A stretch of DNA of 41,424 nucleotides, from contig JAABRL010000037.1 of assembly GCA_011390935.1 (NCBI GenBank), forward strand, positions 1-41,424, given 5' to 3'. Under the pieces are notes generated by a model. The model saw nothing but the letters and a program-made list of their open reading frames with translations, did not search any database and had not been told where the DNA came from. This document shows, piece by piece, positions 1 through 8,445 of this stretch; position 1 is the first letter of the stretch, and each line of letters opens with the position of its first letter. A program made the position numbers and the translations under genes. This DNA is from Gemmatimonas sp. Lineage in GTDB: Bacteria > Gemmatimonadota > Gemmatimonadetes > Gemmatimonadales > Gemmatimonadaceae.

Positions 1-146
1 CAAGACACCACGTACCGTTGCTACCTGCGGGGTCCTGGCGGAGTTGGCGGGCTTGCACCCTCCGGGACCTGAGACTCTGTAGTGTACCCAAAACTCGCCG
101 TCGTAGCAAGCCGGAGGGGCGCCGACGCCGCTTGAACCGCTTCGGA

Positions 147-476
147 TCACCCGGCCATGCTGCGGCACGCGGCTGCACACCGACGGCAGGCCTCCGCGCA
201 ACGCTGGCAGTGCGCCATGTCGTGCGCCTCGCACTCTGAGGCGCACCAGTCGCAAATGTCCGCGCAGAGCGCGCAGAGCTGCTTCGCGAACGGACTGTTG
301 CGCGCCATCGCATCGCTGCACAACCGCGCAATCGCGGCGCACTCGATACAGCACGCCGGACAATCGTTGTGGCTGGCCTTGCCCGTCATCTCGGCAAAAC
401 ATTGGCCACAGGCCGTGGCACACGCATCACAGGCGTCGATGCACTCCTGCACCGCCGGCGCGAGCTGTTCGTTCAT
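147..476 (-). CDS. Four-helix-bundle copper-storage-type protein (Csp/DUF326 family)
   Basis: A 109-residue protein with 20 cysteines, spaced as CxxxC and CxxC along amphipathic helices (for example residues 11-22 and the last 20 residues). This is the pattern of the four-helix-bundle copper-binding family, in which Cu(I) is held by thiolates lining the bundle core. There is no signal peptide, so it resembles the cytosolic Csp3 branch rather than exported Csp1. The ATG at 476 has GGAG about nine bases upstream. It stands alone, ending 146 bases from the window edge and starting 111 bases from the threonine aldolase stop. The likely role is intracellular Cu(I) storage or buffering. The family call is firm from the cysteine pattern; the metal is inferred from the family. 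Confidence 0.88.
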   Translation of the reverse strand: MNEQLAPAVQECIDACDACATACGQCFAEMTGKASHNDCPACCIECAAIARLCSDAMARNSPFAKQLCALCADICDWCASECEAHDMAHCQRCAEACRRCAAACRSMAG

Positions 477-573
477 GACGCGTCTCCATTGCTGGTGAGT
501 CAGGCAGGACGTTCGTGCACCGCCAGCTGCGACGAATGTCTTGCATAGTTGAAGTCGCAGCCGCTCCAGCGCA

Positions 574-592
574 ACTAGCCGAACGAGCTAGT
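574..592. terminator. Small inverted repeat overlapping the ltaE stop codon
   Basis: ACTAGC and GCTAGT form a 6-bp inverted repeat with a 7-base loop, straddling the TAG stop of the threonine aldolase gene. No T-run follows on the minus strand, so a terminator role is only possible. Confidence 0.2.
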
Positions 593-1622
593 GCGCCGCC
601 TGTGCAACCACTGAGCGCAACGCCGCGAGCACCGCACGGAGACGTTCTCCATCCACATCCCGATGCGTCACGAAGCGCAGTCGCGTGGGCGACCACGCCG
701 AACAGCGCACCCCGATCGCCCGCGCCTCGCGCACGATCTCGTCGGCGCACGCGTGCGGCAGGTCGAGCATCACGATGTTGGTATCGGGCGGCACCACGCG
801 CGCTCCCCCCGCGCCATCGAGTGCGTCGGCCAGTAGCCGTGCGTGCGCATGATCCGTGGCGAGCGCGCCCAGATGCTGCTCCAGTCCATGCAGCGCCGCC
901 GCGGCGAGCACCCCCGACTGCCGCATGCCGCCGCCCAGCCGTTTCCGCACGCGATCGGCCTGCGCGATCACCGCCTGCGAGCCCGCGAGTGCGGCGCCCA
1001 CCGGCGCGCCCAGCCCCTTCGAAAACGACACCATGACCGTGTCCGCACAGGCCGCGAACGCAGAGAGCGGCGTGCCGGTGACCACATGCGCATTCCACAA
1101 GCGCGCGCCATCGAGGTGCACGGGCACGCCGAGTTCCCGGGCCACACTCTGCAGCGCCTGCAGCTCGGTGAGCGGCGTGACCATGCCGCCCGCTCCGTTG
1201 TGCGTGTTCTCCAGACAGACCAGCCCGAGATCGACCTCGTAGCGACCGCGGGGACGCGCCGCATGGTGCAGCTGCGCCGCGGTCATCACCGGCGTATCGC
1301 CACGCACAGGACGCACCTGCACACCGGCAATCGCCGCGACACCGCCAAGTTCCCAGTGCACGATGTGCGCGTCGGCATCGAGCAGCACTTCGGCGCCCGG
1401 GCGAGTATGCACACACACCGCGGCCAGGTTGGCCATGGTGCCGCTCGGGAAGAACAGCGCAGCCTCCTTGCCAAGCAACTCCGCGACACGCGCCTCGAGG
1501 CCGCGTGTCGTGGGATCACCGTCGAGCACATCATCGCCCACCTCGGCGGCAGCCATCGCGGCGCGCATACCGGCGGAGGGACGCGTCACGGTATCGCTGC
1601 GAAGGTCGAGCACGTCAGTCAT
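588..1622 (-). CDS. ltaE: Low-specificity L-threonine aldolase
   Basis: PLP-dependent fold-type I enzyme of 344 residues that cleaves L-threonine or L-allo-threonine to glycine and acetaldehyde in the cytoplasm. It begins with the family hallmark [10 protein letters not shown] (residues 6-15), has [10 protein letters not shown] at 58-67, the cofactor-contacting [10 protein letters not shown] at 169-178, and the Schiff-base lysine at K202 in the [11 protein letters not shown] motif. The length is normal for the family. The gene lies downstream of brkB on the same strand with a gap of about 57 bases, so it may be the last gene of that transcript. Everything expected for catalysis is present. 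Confidence 0.93.
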   Translation of the reverse strand: MTDVLDLRSDTVTRPSAGMRAAMAAAEVGDDVLDGDPTTRGLEARVAELLGKEAALFFPSGTMANLAAVCVHTRPGAEVLLDADAHIVHWELGGVAAIAGVQVRPVRGDTPVMTAAQLHHAARPRGRYEVDLGLVCLENTHNGAGGMVTPLTELQALQSVARELGVPVHLDGARLWNAHVVTGTPLSAFAACADTVMVSFSKGLGAPVGAALAGSQAVIAQADRVRKRLGGGMRQSGVLAAAALHGLEQHLGALATDHAHARLLADALDGAGGARVVPPDTNIVMLDLPHACADEIVREARAIGVRCSAWSPTRLRFVTHRDVDGERLRAVLAALRSVVAQAAH

Positions 1623-1679
1623 GACTCAGGAATGCAGAAGATGGGACGGCGGCATGCGCCCGATGCGCACGCAACGCGT

Positions 1680-2672
1680 CTACGAGGAGCGACGTCCGCG
1701 CGTTGCAGGCGAGGGATCCGGCACCGACGCGAGTCGCACCAGTTCTTCACGGCGCAGTTCATGCGCCTGCGCGACCTCGGCGCCGAGCAGAAAGAGCAGT
1801 GCGCCGTAGTACACCCAGAACACCACCGAGACAATCACGGCAATGGTGCCAGTGTACAGCGTGCTCGGCGACACCTGCACGAGGAAGATCGTGTAGAGGT
1901 GCCGCGCCAGTTCGAACAAGGTCGCGGCGACGAGCGCGGCAATGAGCGCCGCTTCGCGTGACGGGCGCCTGCGCGGCAGACCGCGATACAGCCCGAAGAA
2001 GGTGAGGCAGAGCAGCGCGAAGCCGATGGCACGACCGAACCAGTAGCTCAACGCACTGAGCGCATCGAGGCGGACACCCAGATCCGCCAGAAACGTGGTG
2101 CCGCGGTCGCCGGCAATGGAGAGATAGGTGGAGATCACCACCCAGAGCACCACGAGCGCGGTGGTGATGAACGCCGCGCCCACATCGAAGAGCTTGCCAG
2201 CCACAATGCTGCGCTCGTCGCGATCGAGCACGATGGCCAGCACTGCACGGAGCGAGCCGAAGAGGCGCGTGGCGGTCCACACGAAGCCGAGTCCGGCACC
2301 GATCCCGACGGCGCCACGGGTGCGCAGCACGTCTTCCACGATCGTGCGCAACACGGCCGCCGCTTCGAACGCATCGCGGGGCAGAAACGATTCGGTGAGC
2401 GCGACCACGGTCGTTGTGGCCTGCTCCGGTGAACGCCCGAGCGCGAACGACAACCCCACCACCAGCAGCAGCACGAACGGAACCAGCGCGAGCAGCAGGC
2501 TGAAGGCCACGCCGCCCGCGAGAAAGAACGCGTTGTCGTCGGCGAGTCCGTTGAAGACGCGCCGCACGTAGTCTTTCACCGTGTCCAGGCGGGGGCGCGC
2601 CGAAGCGACGCGCCCTCCGCCGGACTCAGGCCGGGCCGGCGGTTTCGTCGGCGGCCTCGTCGGCGGCGTCAC
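1680..2672 (-). CDS. YihY/BrkB-family inner-membrane protein
   Basis: Polytopic membrane protein with about six transmembrane helices, beginning at NAFFLAGGVAFSLLLALVPF, the conserved first helix of the YihY/virulence-factor BrkB family. The C-terminal segment ending LFLLGAEVAQAHE is also typical of the family. Biochemical function is unsettled in this family; some members have been linked to transport or to serum resistance, and that should not be read into this one. The start is uncertain. GTG at 2672 gives 330 residues with a proline-rich N-terminus and a 47-base overlap with the YtxH gene. GTG at 2579 gives 299 residues, starts just before the conserved helix and avoids the overlap. Neither has a clear ribosome site. 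Confidence 0.88.
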   Translation of the reverse strand: MTPPTRPPTKPPARPESGGGRVASARPRLDTVKDYVRRVFNGLADDNAFFLAGGVAFSLLLALVPFVLLLVVGLSFALGRSPEQATTTVVALTESFLPRDAFEAAAVLRTIVEDVLRTRGAVGIGAGLGFVWTATRLFGSLRAVLAIVLDRDERSIVAGKLFDVGAAFITTALVVLWVVISTYLSIAGDRGTTFLADLGVRLDALSALSYWFGRAIGFALLCLTFFGLYRGLPRRRPSREAALIAALVAATLFELARHLYTIFLVQVSPSTLYTGTIAVIVSVVFWVYYGALLFLLGAEVAQAHELRREELVRLASVPDPSPATRGRRSS

Positions 2673-3150
2673 GCAAGTCGATGTCGTCGATCACGCGCGT
2701 GCTCTGCCGCGCATCGGTGTACGCACGTTTGGTCTCATCGACCGCCCGTTCGAGTTCGACCTTGGCCTGTCGCGCCGCCACCCGGCCGGCATCGACCGCA
2801 TCACCAACGGCACGCGTGCGCGTCTCGACCGCATCGCCCACCGCACGTGCCTTCGACTTGACCGCACCACGCGCCTGCGCCGCCTTGCGCTCCACCGCCT
2901 CGAGCGTGCGCTCGTAGGTTTCGGAGATCTCGTCGGTCATCTCGTCGAACTTGTCGCGCGCGCGGGTCTGCGCCCGCTTGGCCTCACGGCGAATGCGCGC
3001 GCGCGTCGCCTCCCCCGAGTCGGGGGCGAGCAGGAGCGCCGCACCGGCACCGATCGCGAGCCCGAGCAGAAGCGCACCGAGCCCGCTACCCGTGCTCTCG
3101 CGCTCCACAAACACCACGCGCTCGTCATCGTAGTCGTCGTACCGTCCCAT
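2626..3150 (-). CDS. YtxH-domain protein
   Basis: A 174-residue protein with an acidic, Tyr/Asp-rich N-terminus, a single glycine/alanine/leucine-rich membrane segment (GLGALLLGLAIGAGAALLLAP) and a long charged alanine-rich helix with repeated AVGDAV(E/D) units. This is the layout of YtxH/general-stress envelope proteins. The ATG at 3150 is chosen because AAGGAGG lies just upstream; an upstream in-frame TTG at 3168 is less likely. The ribosome site lies in the 14-base gap after the aldolase stop codon at 3165, so the gene is probably co-transcribed with the aldolase. The function is unknown; coiled-coil behaviour is inferred from composition. Confidence 0.85.
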   Translation of the reverse strand: MGRYDDYDDERVVFVERESTGSGLGALLLGLAIGAGAALLLAPDSGEATRARIRREAKRAQTRARDKFDEMTDEISETYERTLEAVERKAAQARGAVKSKARAVGDAVETRTRAVGDAVDAGRVAARQAKVELERAVDETKRAYTDARQSTRVIDDIDLRDAADEAADETAGPA

Positions 3151-3164
3151 GCTGCCTCCTTGGT

Positions 3165-4586
3165 TCAATCGCTGAGATCTGCGTCGTCGGGCGCGGCGGC
3201 CACCGAGGGCACACCGTCCACAGGCATCTTGCGGCGCAGCGCCGTCGGCGTCACGAAGCGCGAGACGATCTCGCGCGTGCCGGGAATACCGAGCTGGCGG
3301 AAGAGGAAGGCGAACTTTTCATCGTACGCCTTGCCAAGCGCGTCCTTCACGTCGGAAGGCAGCGCCCACAGCTGCCGCTTGAAGGGACCAAGCGCCTTCT
3401 TGCGGGTCTTGTAGTAGAACTGTTCGTCGGAATCGGTGGCCTTGCGCTCGTCCTTCGCATTGTCATCGAGCCAGGCATAGATCTCCGCCCGCATGCTCTC
3501 GGGCAGATGATCGAACAGCATGTTCTGGAAGTTGGTGGCGAGATGAATCTCCGCCGTTTCCGTGCGCGGAAAATTGCCGAACGCCGTGTCGGGCAACGTG
3601 GACGCGCCGTGCTGCACCGCACCCGCCATACCATACCGCTCGCGCGCGATCGTGCTGAGGTTGGCCAGCGTATCGAGATCGAGCGCCACTTCGGCGATGG
3701 ACCCATCGGCCAGCACGATGCCGCCGTGCGACGTGCCCGACTGTACGCTGATCTTGGAAAGCCCCGCGGTGCCCGGCGCCTGCGCCTCGAGCGTGCGATT
3801 GAACCCTTCCATGAACGCTTCGAGCTCTTCGGGCGTGGAGTTCTCCGTGCCCACTTCGCCGATTTCCCCGCCCACCGAAATGGTCACGCCCTTGGGTTCG
3901 GCGGCGCGTACTTCGCGCGTGATCTCCACGCAGCGCTCGTAGTTGCGCCGCTGCTGTTCATCGAGCGTGGCCTGCGACAGATCCACGAGCGTGCTCGTGT
4001 CCACGTCGATGTTGTAGAAGCCGGCCGCGACCGCTTCGCGCACCAGCTGCTTCACGGCGTCGACTTCGGTGACCGGGTCGACCGCAAATTTCTTGACGTT
4101 CACCTGAAAGTGATCGCCCTGAATGAACACGGGACCGACAAACCCCTCGCGCATCGCGGCCGCGAGCATCACGGTCACGTATTCGGCCGGTCGCTGGTCG
4201 GTGTAGGCGATCTCCGAGCGTGCGATTTCGAGCAGAAACGCACCCGCCTCGAGGGCGATCGCCTGACGGAAGATCGAGCGCGCCGTATCGTACGAGGCAC
4301 CGCGCACGTTGATGGCCGGCACGGTGAAGCCGCCGCACTTGCCCTGCCCACGGGCGATGTACAGGTCGTGGATGCTGGCGGGGCGCACGCCCACTTCCTG
4401 CCCGATTTCCCAGATGAGCCAGCGAGCCTGCTCGCGTTCGATGGGCTCGCCGAACACGGCCTCGTGCACCAGTCGATCCATATCCGCCGACTGCAAGGCG
4501 GCCGGGTTGTGCACGCGCACCACACCGTCGGTCACCGACACGGCACCACCGAACAGTTGCGTGGACGAAAGGGTCTGCTGCGTCAT
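3165..4586 (-). CDS. fba: Class II fructose-bisphosphate aldolase, long form
   Basis: Zinc-dependent aldolase-family TIM barrel of 473 residues, proposed to interconvert fructose-1,6-bisphosphate and the two triose phosphates. Visible active-site features are D158-H159 in QGDHFQ (catalytic acid and zinc ligand), the GGEIGEVG segment around E241, H287 in SGTSHGG and H326 in QHGAST. Standard class II enzymes have about 300-360 residues. This one carries an extra N-terminal segment of about 75 residues before the barrel and an extension of about 120 residues after the last metal ligand (FKRQLWALP region). The ATG at 4586, preceded by GAGGA, is preferred to the longer open frame, whose extra N-terminus looks non-coding. 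Neighbours are pgi upstream (154-base gap) and other glycolytic genes, which supports the substrate. A tagatose- or other ketose-bisphosphate specificity cannot be excluded. Confidence 0.82.
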   Translation of the reverse strand: MTQQTLSSTQLFGGAVSVTDGVVRVHNPAALQSADMDRLVHEAVFGEPIEREQARWLIWEIGQEVGVRPASIHDLYIARGQGKCGGFTVPAINVRGASYDTARSIFRQAIALEAGAFLLEIARSEIAYTDQRPAEYVTVMLAAAMREGFVGPVFIQGDHFQVNVKKFAVDPVTEVDAVKQLVREAVAAGFYNIDVDTSTLVDLSQATLDEQQRRNYERCVEITREVRAAEPKGVTISVGGEIGEVGTENSTPEELEAFMEGFNRTLEAQAPGTAGLSKISVQSGTSHGGIVLADGSIAEVALDLDTLANLSTIARERYGMAGAVQHGASTLPDTAFGNFPRTETAEIHLATNFQNMLFDHLPESMRAEIYAWLDDNAKDERKATDSDEQFYYKTRKKALGPFKRQLWALPSDVKDALGKAYDEKFAFLFRQLGIPGTREIVSRFVTPTALRRKMPVDGVPSVAAAPDDADLSD

Positions 4587-4740
4587 CGAGTCCTCGAGCG
4601 CCGCCGGAACGGGCAGCGGAAGGGTGGCCCATACGGGCCGGAAGCGGGTGAGCCGGCGCGGGGCCGACAGGACACGGTCAGAGATGCAACATCGACAGGA
4701 CGGACACGATTGGGAAGCCCGATCGGCCCCCCACCATGTG

Positions 4741-6135
4741 TCAGACCTGCCAGCGGGGATCGGGCTTGGGAAGCGCGTCCCACTGTGCCCTGGCCGCCTC
4801 GCTGCCCGGACGGCCAAGCATGGCGTAGGCGAACTGCTTGCCGAGTTCTACCCCCGGCTGGTCGAAGGCGTTCACTTCGTACAACTCGCCCGCGTAGGCC
4901 GTGGCCAGCTCGAACAAATAGAGCAGCGCACCAACGCTCTGCGCCGTGACCGCGGGCACGGTGATCGTGGCATTGAGCCGACCGCGAGCCGCGAGCGCCC
5001 CAGCCGTCGCCTGCCGCTCCACCTCGAGCAGCCGACCCAGCGTATGCCCTCCGAGATAGCCGAGTTCGGGACGCTCCGCATGACGCGACGGGATCAGCCC
5101 CTCCCCCTCCCGCCCATCCACCTTGATGAAGGTGACGGTCTTGTCGGCCGGTCCCTCCATGAACAGCTGCACCTGCGCGTGCTGATCGGTGGCACCGAGT
5201 GCAGGCAACGGTGTGGGGCCCACGCTCGTGCCGTCCGCGCGGATCTTCCCCAGGCTTTCCGCCCACAGCTGCACGAACCACGCGGCGATGTCGCGCAGCG
5301 GATCGGCATAGGGCATGAGCGCCTGCACATGCGCGCCATGCTCCCGATCGGCCAGCCACTGCATCACGGCGAAGACGCCGGCCGGGTTCGTGGCCAGCTC
5401 GGGCGAGGCGCAGCGGGCAGCGCACGCGGCCGCACCGGCGAGCACGCCGCGCACATCGATGCCGATCAGCGCGGCCGGCAGCAGCCCCACGGGCGAGAGC
5501 ACACTGAACCGGCCGCCAACGTTCGCCGGGATATCGAGCGTGGTGATGCCTTCGGCGCGCGCCACCGCCCGCAGCGCGCCGACCTCGGGGTCGGTGACGA
5601 ACAGCAGGCGCGCGCGGGCCTCGCGCTCACCGAGCGTTTCGTCGAGCGCTGCACGCACGATCAGATACTGCGCCATGGTTTCCACCGTGCCACCCGACTT
5701 GGACACCACGAGCACCAGCGTGCGCGCCAGCGACAGGCGGGACAACATGGCACTGATCGACGCGGGATCGACGTTGTCGAGCGTGTGCAGGCGCGGCAGG
5801 CCGTCGCGCTGCTCCACGGTGAGCTCATTCCAGTGCGGCGGGCGGAGCGCGGAGCGCAGCGCAATCGGGCCGAGCGCCGATCCGCCAATGCCAAGCAGCA
5901 GCACATCGTCCACCTGTCCACCGTGTCGGCGGGCCACCGCGAGCGTGGCCGCCAGCGCGTCCTCATCGGTTGGCAGATCGATAAAGCCGAGTGTGCCGGC
6001 GGCGTGTTGTGCGAGCACGCGCGCGTGGGCCGTGGCAAAGCGCGAGGCCCCGTGCGCCCACTGCGACGGCGTGATACCGGCGCCGCCGGGCAGCTGGCCG
6101 GCCATCATGTTCGTGAAGTCGAGGTGCAGAGGCAT
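4741..6135 (-). CDS. pgi: Glucose-6-phosphate isomerase
   Basis: Cytoplasmic glycolytic enzyme interconverting glucose-6-phosphate and fructose-6-phosphate; 464 residues, the size of the shorter bacterial (Thermus/Bacillus-like) branch. The first SIS domain shows GIGGSALGP (82-90) and SKSGGT (145-150), which bind the sugar phosphate. The C-terminal family signature FDQPGVELGK contains E430 and the active-site lysine K433. It follows the metallo-hydrolase gene with an 11-base gap, inside the tal-pyk-hydrolase-pgi-fba run, so co-transcription is likely. All expected catalytic motifs are present. Confidence 0.95.
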   Translation of the reverse strand: MPLHLDFTNMMAGQLPGGAGITPSQWAHGASRFATAHARVLAQHAAGTLGFIDLPTDEDALAATLAVARRHGGQVDDVLLLGIGGSALGPIALRSALRPPHWNELTVEQRDGLPRLHTLDNVDPASISAMLSRLSLARTLVLVVSKSGGTVETMAQYLIVRAALDETLGEREARARLLFVTDPEVGALRAVARAEGITTLDIPANVGGRFSVLSPVGLLPAALIGIDVRGVLAGAAACAARCASPELATNPAGVFAVMQWLADREHGAHVQALMPYADPLRDIAAWFVQLWAESLGKIRADGTSVGPTPLPALGATDQHAQVQLFMEGPADKTVTFIKVDGREGEGLIPSRHAERPELGYLGGHTLGRLLEVERQATAGALAARGRLNATITVPAVTAQSVGALLYLFELATAYAGELYEVNAFDQPGVELGKQFAYAMLGRPGSEAARAQWDALPKPDPRWQV

Positions 6136-6146
6136 GGCAGCGGGAG

Positions 6147-6929
6147 TCAGTCGGGGATGGTGACGGTGAGGCCGTCGTACGCGGGTTCGATGCCCGCGGG
6201 GAGTTCGGCCAGGAGCGTCGCGTGCGCGTGATCGTGCGTGAGGTGCGTAAAGAACGTGCGCGGCGCCCCGATGTCCTGCGCCACGGCGATCGCCTCCGGG
6301 ATGGACAGATGCGTGGGGTGCGCGTGTCGAAACAGCGCGTTCAGCACGAGCACCTCCACGCCACGCAACGCGTCGATCACCGTCGGTGACAGCAATTTGG
6401 CATCGGTCACGTAGCCGAAGCGGCCAATGCGGAACGCGAGCACGGTGGTCCGTCCGTGCGGCACGGCCAGCGGCAGAATCTGCGCATCGCCGATGGTGAA
6501 GGCCTTACCGTCCGTGATTTCGTGCAGCGCGCCTTCCGGCTTGGTGGTGCCAGGAAGCGGGCGCATGGACGGATCTACCACATACGGGAACCGCGCTCGC
6601 AGCGTGTCGAGCGTTTCGCGCGAGCCGTACAGCGGTAGCGCCGCGCCGTGCCGCACGCTGAGTGCGCGCAGATCGTCGATGCCGTGAATATGATCGGCGT
6701 GCTCGTGCGTGTAGAGCACGGCATCGGCGCGATCCACACCGGCCGCCACGAGCTGCAGTCGCAACTCCGGTGGTGTATCGATCAGCAGGTTCGTGCCGCC
6801 CGATGTCCGCACGAACGCCGCGCATCGCGTCCGCCGATCACGCGGATCGGTGGAGCGACACACGGCGCAGGCGCAGCCGATCTGCGGCACGCCAAAGCTC
6901 GTGCCGGTGCCGAGGAGCGTGACGATCAC
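6147..6929 (-). CDS. Metallo-beta-lactamase-fold hydrolase (PhnP-like)
   Basis: A 260-residue binuclear-metal hydrolase. The opening LGTGTSFGVPQIGC and the metal motif THEHADHIHGIDD (HxHxDH) are characteristic, with later metal-ligand candidates at VPHG and YVTDAK and a terminal HLTHDH. The CxCxxC segment near the N-terminus (GCACAVC) matches the zinc-bearing loop of PhnP-type cyclic phosphodiesterases. It sits between pyk (13-base gap) and pgi (11-base gap) in a glycolytic operon, so a phosphoester or sugar-phosphate housekeeping role is plausible, but the substrate is not evident. There are no phosphonate genes nearby, so the phnP name is not applied. Confidence 0.85.
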   Translation of the reverse strand: MIVTLLGTGTSFGVPQIGCACAVCRSTDPRDRRTRCAAFVRTSGGTNLLIDTPPELRLQLVAAGVDRADAVLYTHEHADHIHGIDDLRALSVRHGAALPLYGSRETLDTLRARFPYVVDPSMRPLPGTTKPEGALHEITDGKAFTIGDAQILPLAVPHGRTTVLAFRIGRFGYVTDAKLLSPTVIDALRGVEVLVLNALFRHAHPTHLSIPEAIAVAQDIGAPRTFFTHLTHDHAHATLLAELPAGIEPAYDGLTVTIPD

Positions 6930-6942
6930 GCCCTCATCTCCC

Positions 6943-8445
6943 TCACACGACCTCGACCTTGAGCAGATTGGTGGTGCCGGGCACGTCGAACGGCGCGCCG
7001 GCCGTCACCACCACGCGATCGCCCGGGAACGCGAGACGCAGGTCGGTGGCGTCACGCGTCGCCATGGCCACCATGTGGTCATAGCCGCGCGCCGTTGGCA
7101 CGAGGCGCGGAATCACGCCCCACACGAGCGACAGCTGGCGGCACACGCGCGGTTCGTCGGTGAGCGCCAGAATCGGCACCGCGGGACGGTACGAGGACAC
7201 GATGCGTGCGCTGAACCCGCTCTTGGTAAACACCACCACGAGCGGGGCGTGCAGCATGCGCACCGCCGCCGTGGTTGCCGCGGCGATCGCCTCTTCGGTG
7301 TTGACGGGGCCTTCGCTGCGATGCTCGAGGCGCTGCGCGTACGGCGGGCGCGGGCTCGACTCGATTTCGAGAATGATGCGACGCATCGCTTCCACGGCCA
7401 GCCGCGGATACTGTCCCGCCGCCGTTTCAGCCGACAGCATGACCGCGTCCGTGCCATCGAGAATCGCATTCGCCACATCGCTGGCTTCGGCGCGCGTGGG
7501 ACGCGGATGCGTGATCATGGACTCGAGCATCTGCGTGGCCGTGATCACCGGGCGGCCCATGCGGTTCGCGAGCGCAATGATGCGCTTCTGCGCAATCGGC
7601 ACTTCTTCGAACGGGAGTTCCACACCGAGATCGCCGCGCGCGACCATCACCGCATCGGATGCCGTGAGAATCTCCTCGATGTTCTGCAGCGCCACGTCCT
7701 TTTCGATCTTGGCGACCAGCAGCATGTGCTTGGGCACGAGCGTGCGCAGTTCATGCAGGTCGGCGGCCACACGCACGAAGCTCAGCGCGACGGCGTCGAG
7801 ATCATGCTCGACGGCAAACGCGAGGTCGGCACGATCCTTCTCGGTGAGCGACGGCGCCGACACGTGCACACCCGGCAGGTTCATGCCCTTGTTGCTGCTC
7901 AGCATGCCACCATGCAACACGCGGCAGCGCACCGACCGTCCTTCGATCGCCACGACGGCGACCTCGATGAGGCCGTCGTTGATCAGAATCCGCTTGCCGG
8001 GCGATACGTCATCGGCGAGCATGTCGTAGGTGACCGGCACCTCATCACTCGTGGCAATTTCCTCGGGCGCCAACACCAGCTCCGCGTCCTCGAGCAGCTC
8101 CATCGGTGCCGGCAGCACACCAATACGAATGCGCGGGCCCTGCAGGTCGCCGAGAATGGCCACGGCACGGCCCAGCTCTGCCGACACGCGCCGAATATCG
8201 GCGATCACACGCGCGTGCTGCTCGTGCGTGCCGTGCGAAAAGTTGATGCGCGCGACATCCAGTCCCGACTGAATGAGCTCGCGAATCATGGCCGGTGTGT
8301 TGCTCGCCGGTCCGAGCGTGCACACGATCTTGGTACGTGGAAACAGGCGACGGCCGGCGGGCGACACATGCGTGCCCGTCTCGGTGACGAAGCGGCCCGC
8401 TTCCTCCGGACCGGTCCGCGGAATGCTGATCACATCATCACTCAT
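6943..8445 (-). CDS. pyk: Pyruvate kinase
   Basis: Final glycolytic enzyme, converting phosphoenolpyruvate and ADP to pyruvate and ATP; 500 residues. The start motif TKIVCTLGPAS (38-48), INFSHG (67-72), the signature AKIEKDVALQN around K246 and E248, and the ARGDLGVE segment with D272 are all present, followed by the B-domain and a complete C-terminal regulatory domain. About 35 extra residues precede the first motif; these could be a real extension or an over-called start. The ATG (8443-8445) overlaps the transaldolase stop codon by four bases (ATGA), indicating translational coupling. Confidence 0.96.
   Translation of the reverse strand: MSDDVISIPRTGPEEAGRFVTETGTHVSPAGRRLFPRTKIVCTLGPASNTPAMIRELIQSGLDVARINFSHGTHEQHARVIADIRRVSAELGRAVAILGDLQGPRIRIGVLPAPMELLEDAELVLAPEEIATSDEVPVTYDMLADDVSPGKRILINDGLIEVAVVAIEGRSVRCRVLHGGMLSSNKGMNLPGVHVSAPSLTEKDRADLAFAVEHDLDAVALSFVRVAADLHELRTLVPKHMLLVAKIEKDVALQNIEEILTASDAVMVARGDLGVELPFEEVPIAQKRIIALANRMGRPVITATQMLESMITHPRPTRAEASDVANAILDGTDAVMLSAETAAGQYPRLAVEAMRRIILEIESSPRPPYAQRLEHRSEGPVNTEEAIAAATTAAVRMLHAPLVVVFTKSGFSARIVSSYRPAVPILALTDEPRVCRQLSLVWGVIPRLVPTARGYDHMVAMATRDATDLRLAFPGDRVVVTAGAPFDVPGTTNLLKVEVV

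Noticed and set aside
427..1416. Long frames overlapping ltaE on both strands.
   Set aside because: Low-complexity Arg/Ala/Gly sequence; the aldolase frame has all family motifs.
4587..4740. Promoter for fba between pgi and fba.
   Set aside because: Only poor -35/-10 matches; a repeat of GTCCTGTCG is present but no supported promoter.
4309..6231. A 640-residue plus-strand open frame opposite fba and pgi.
   Set aside because: His/Arg-rich composition typical of antisense reading of GC-rich genes; both real genes on the other strand have full catalytic motifs.
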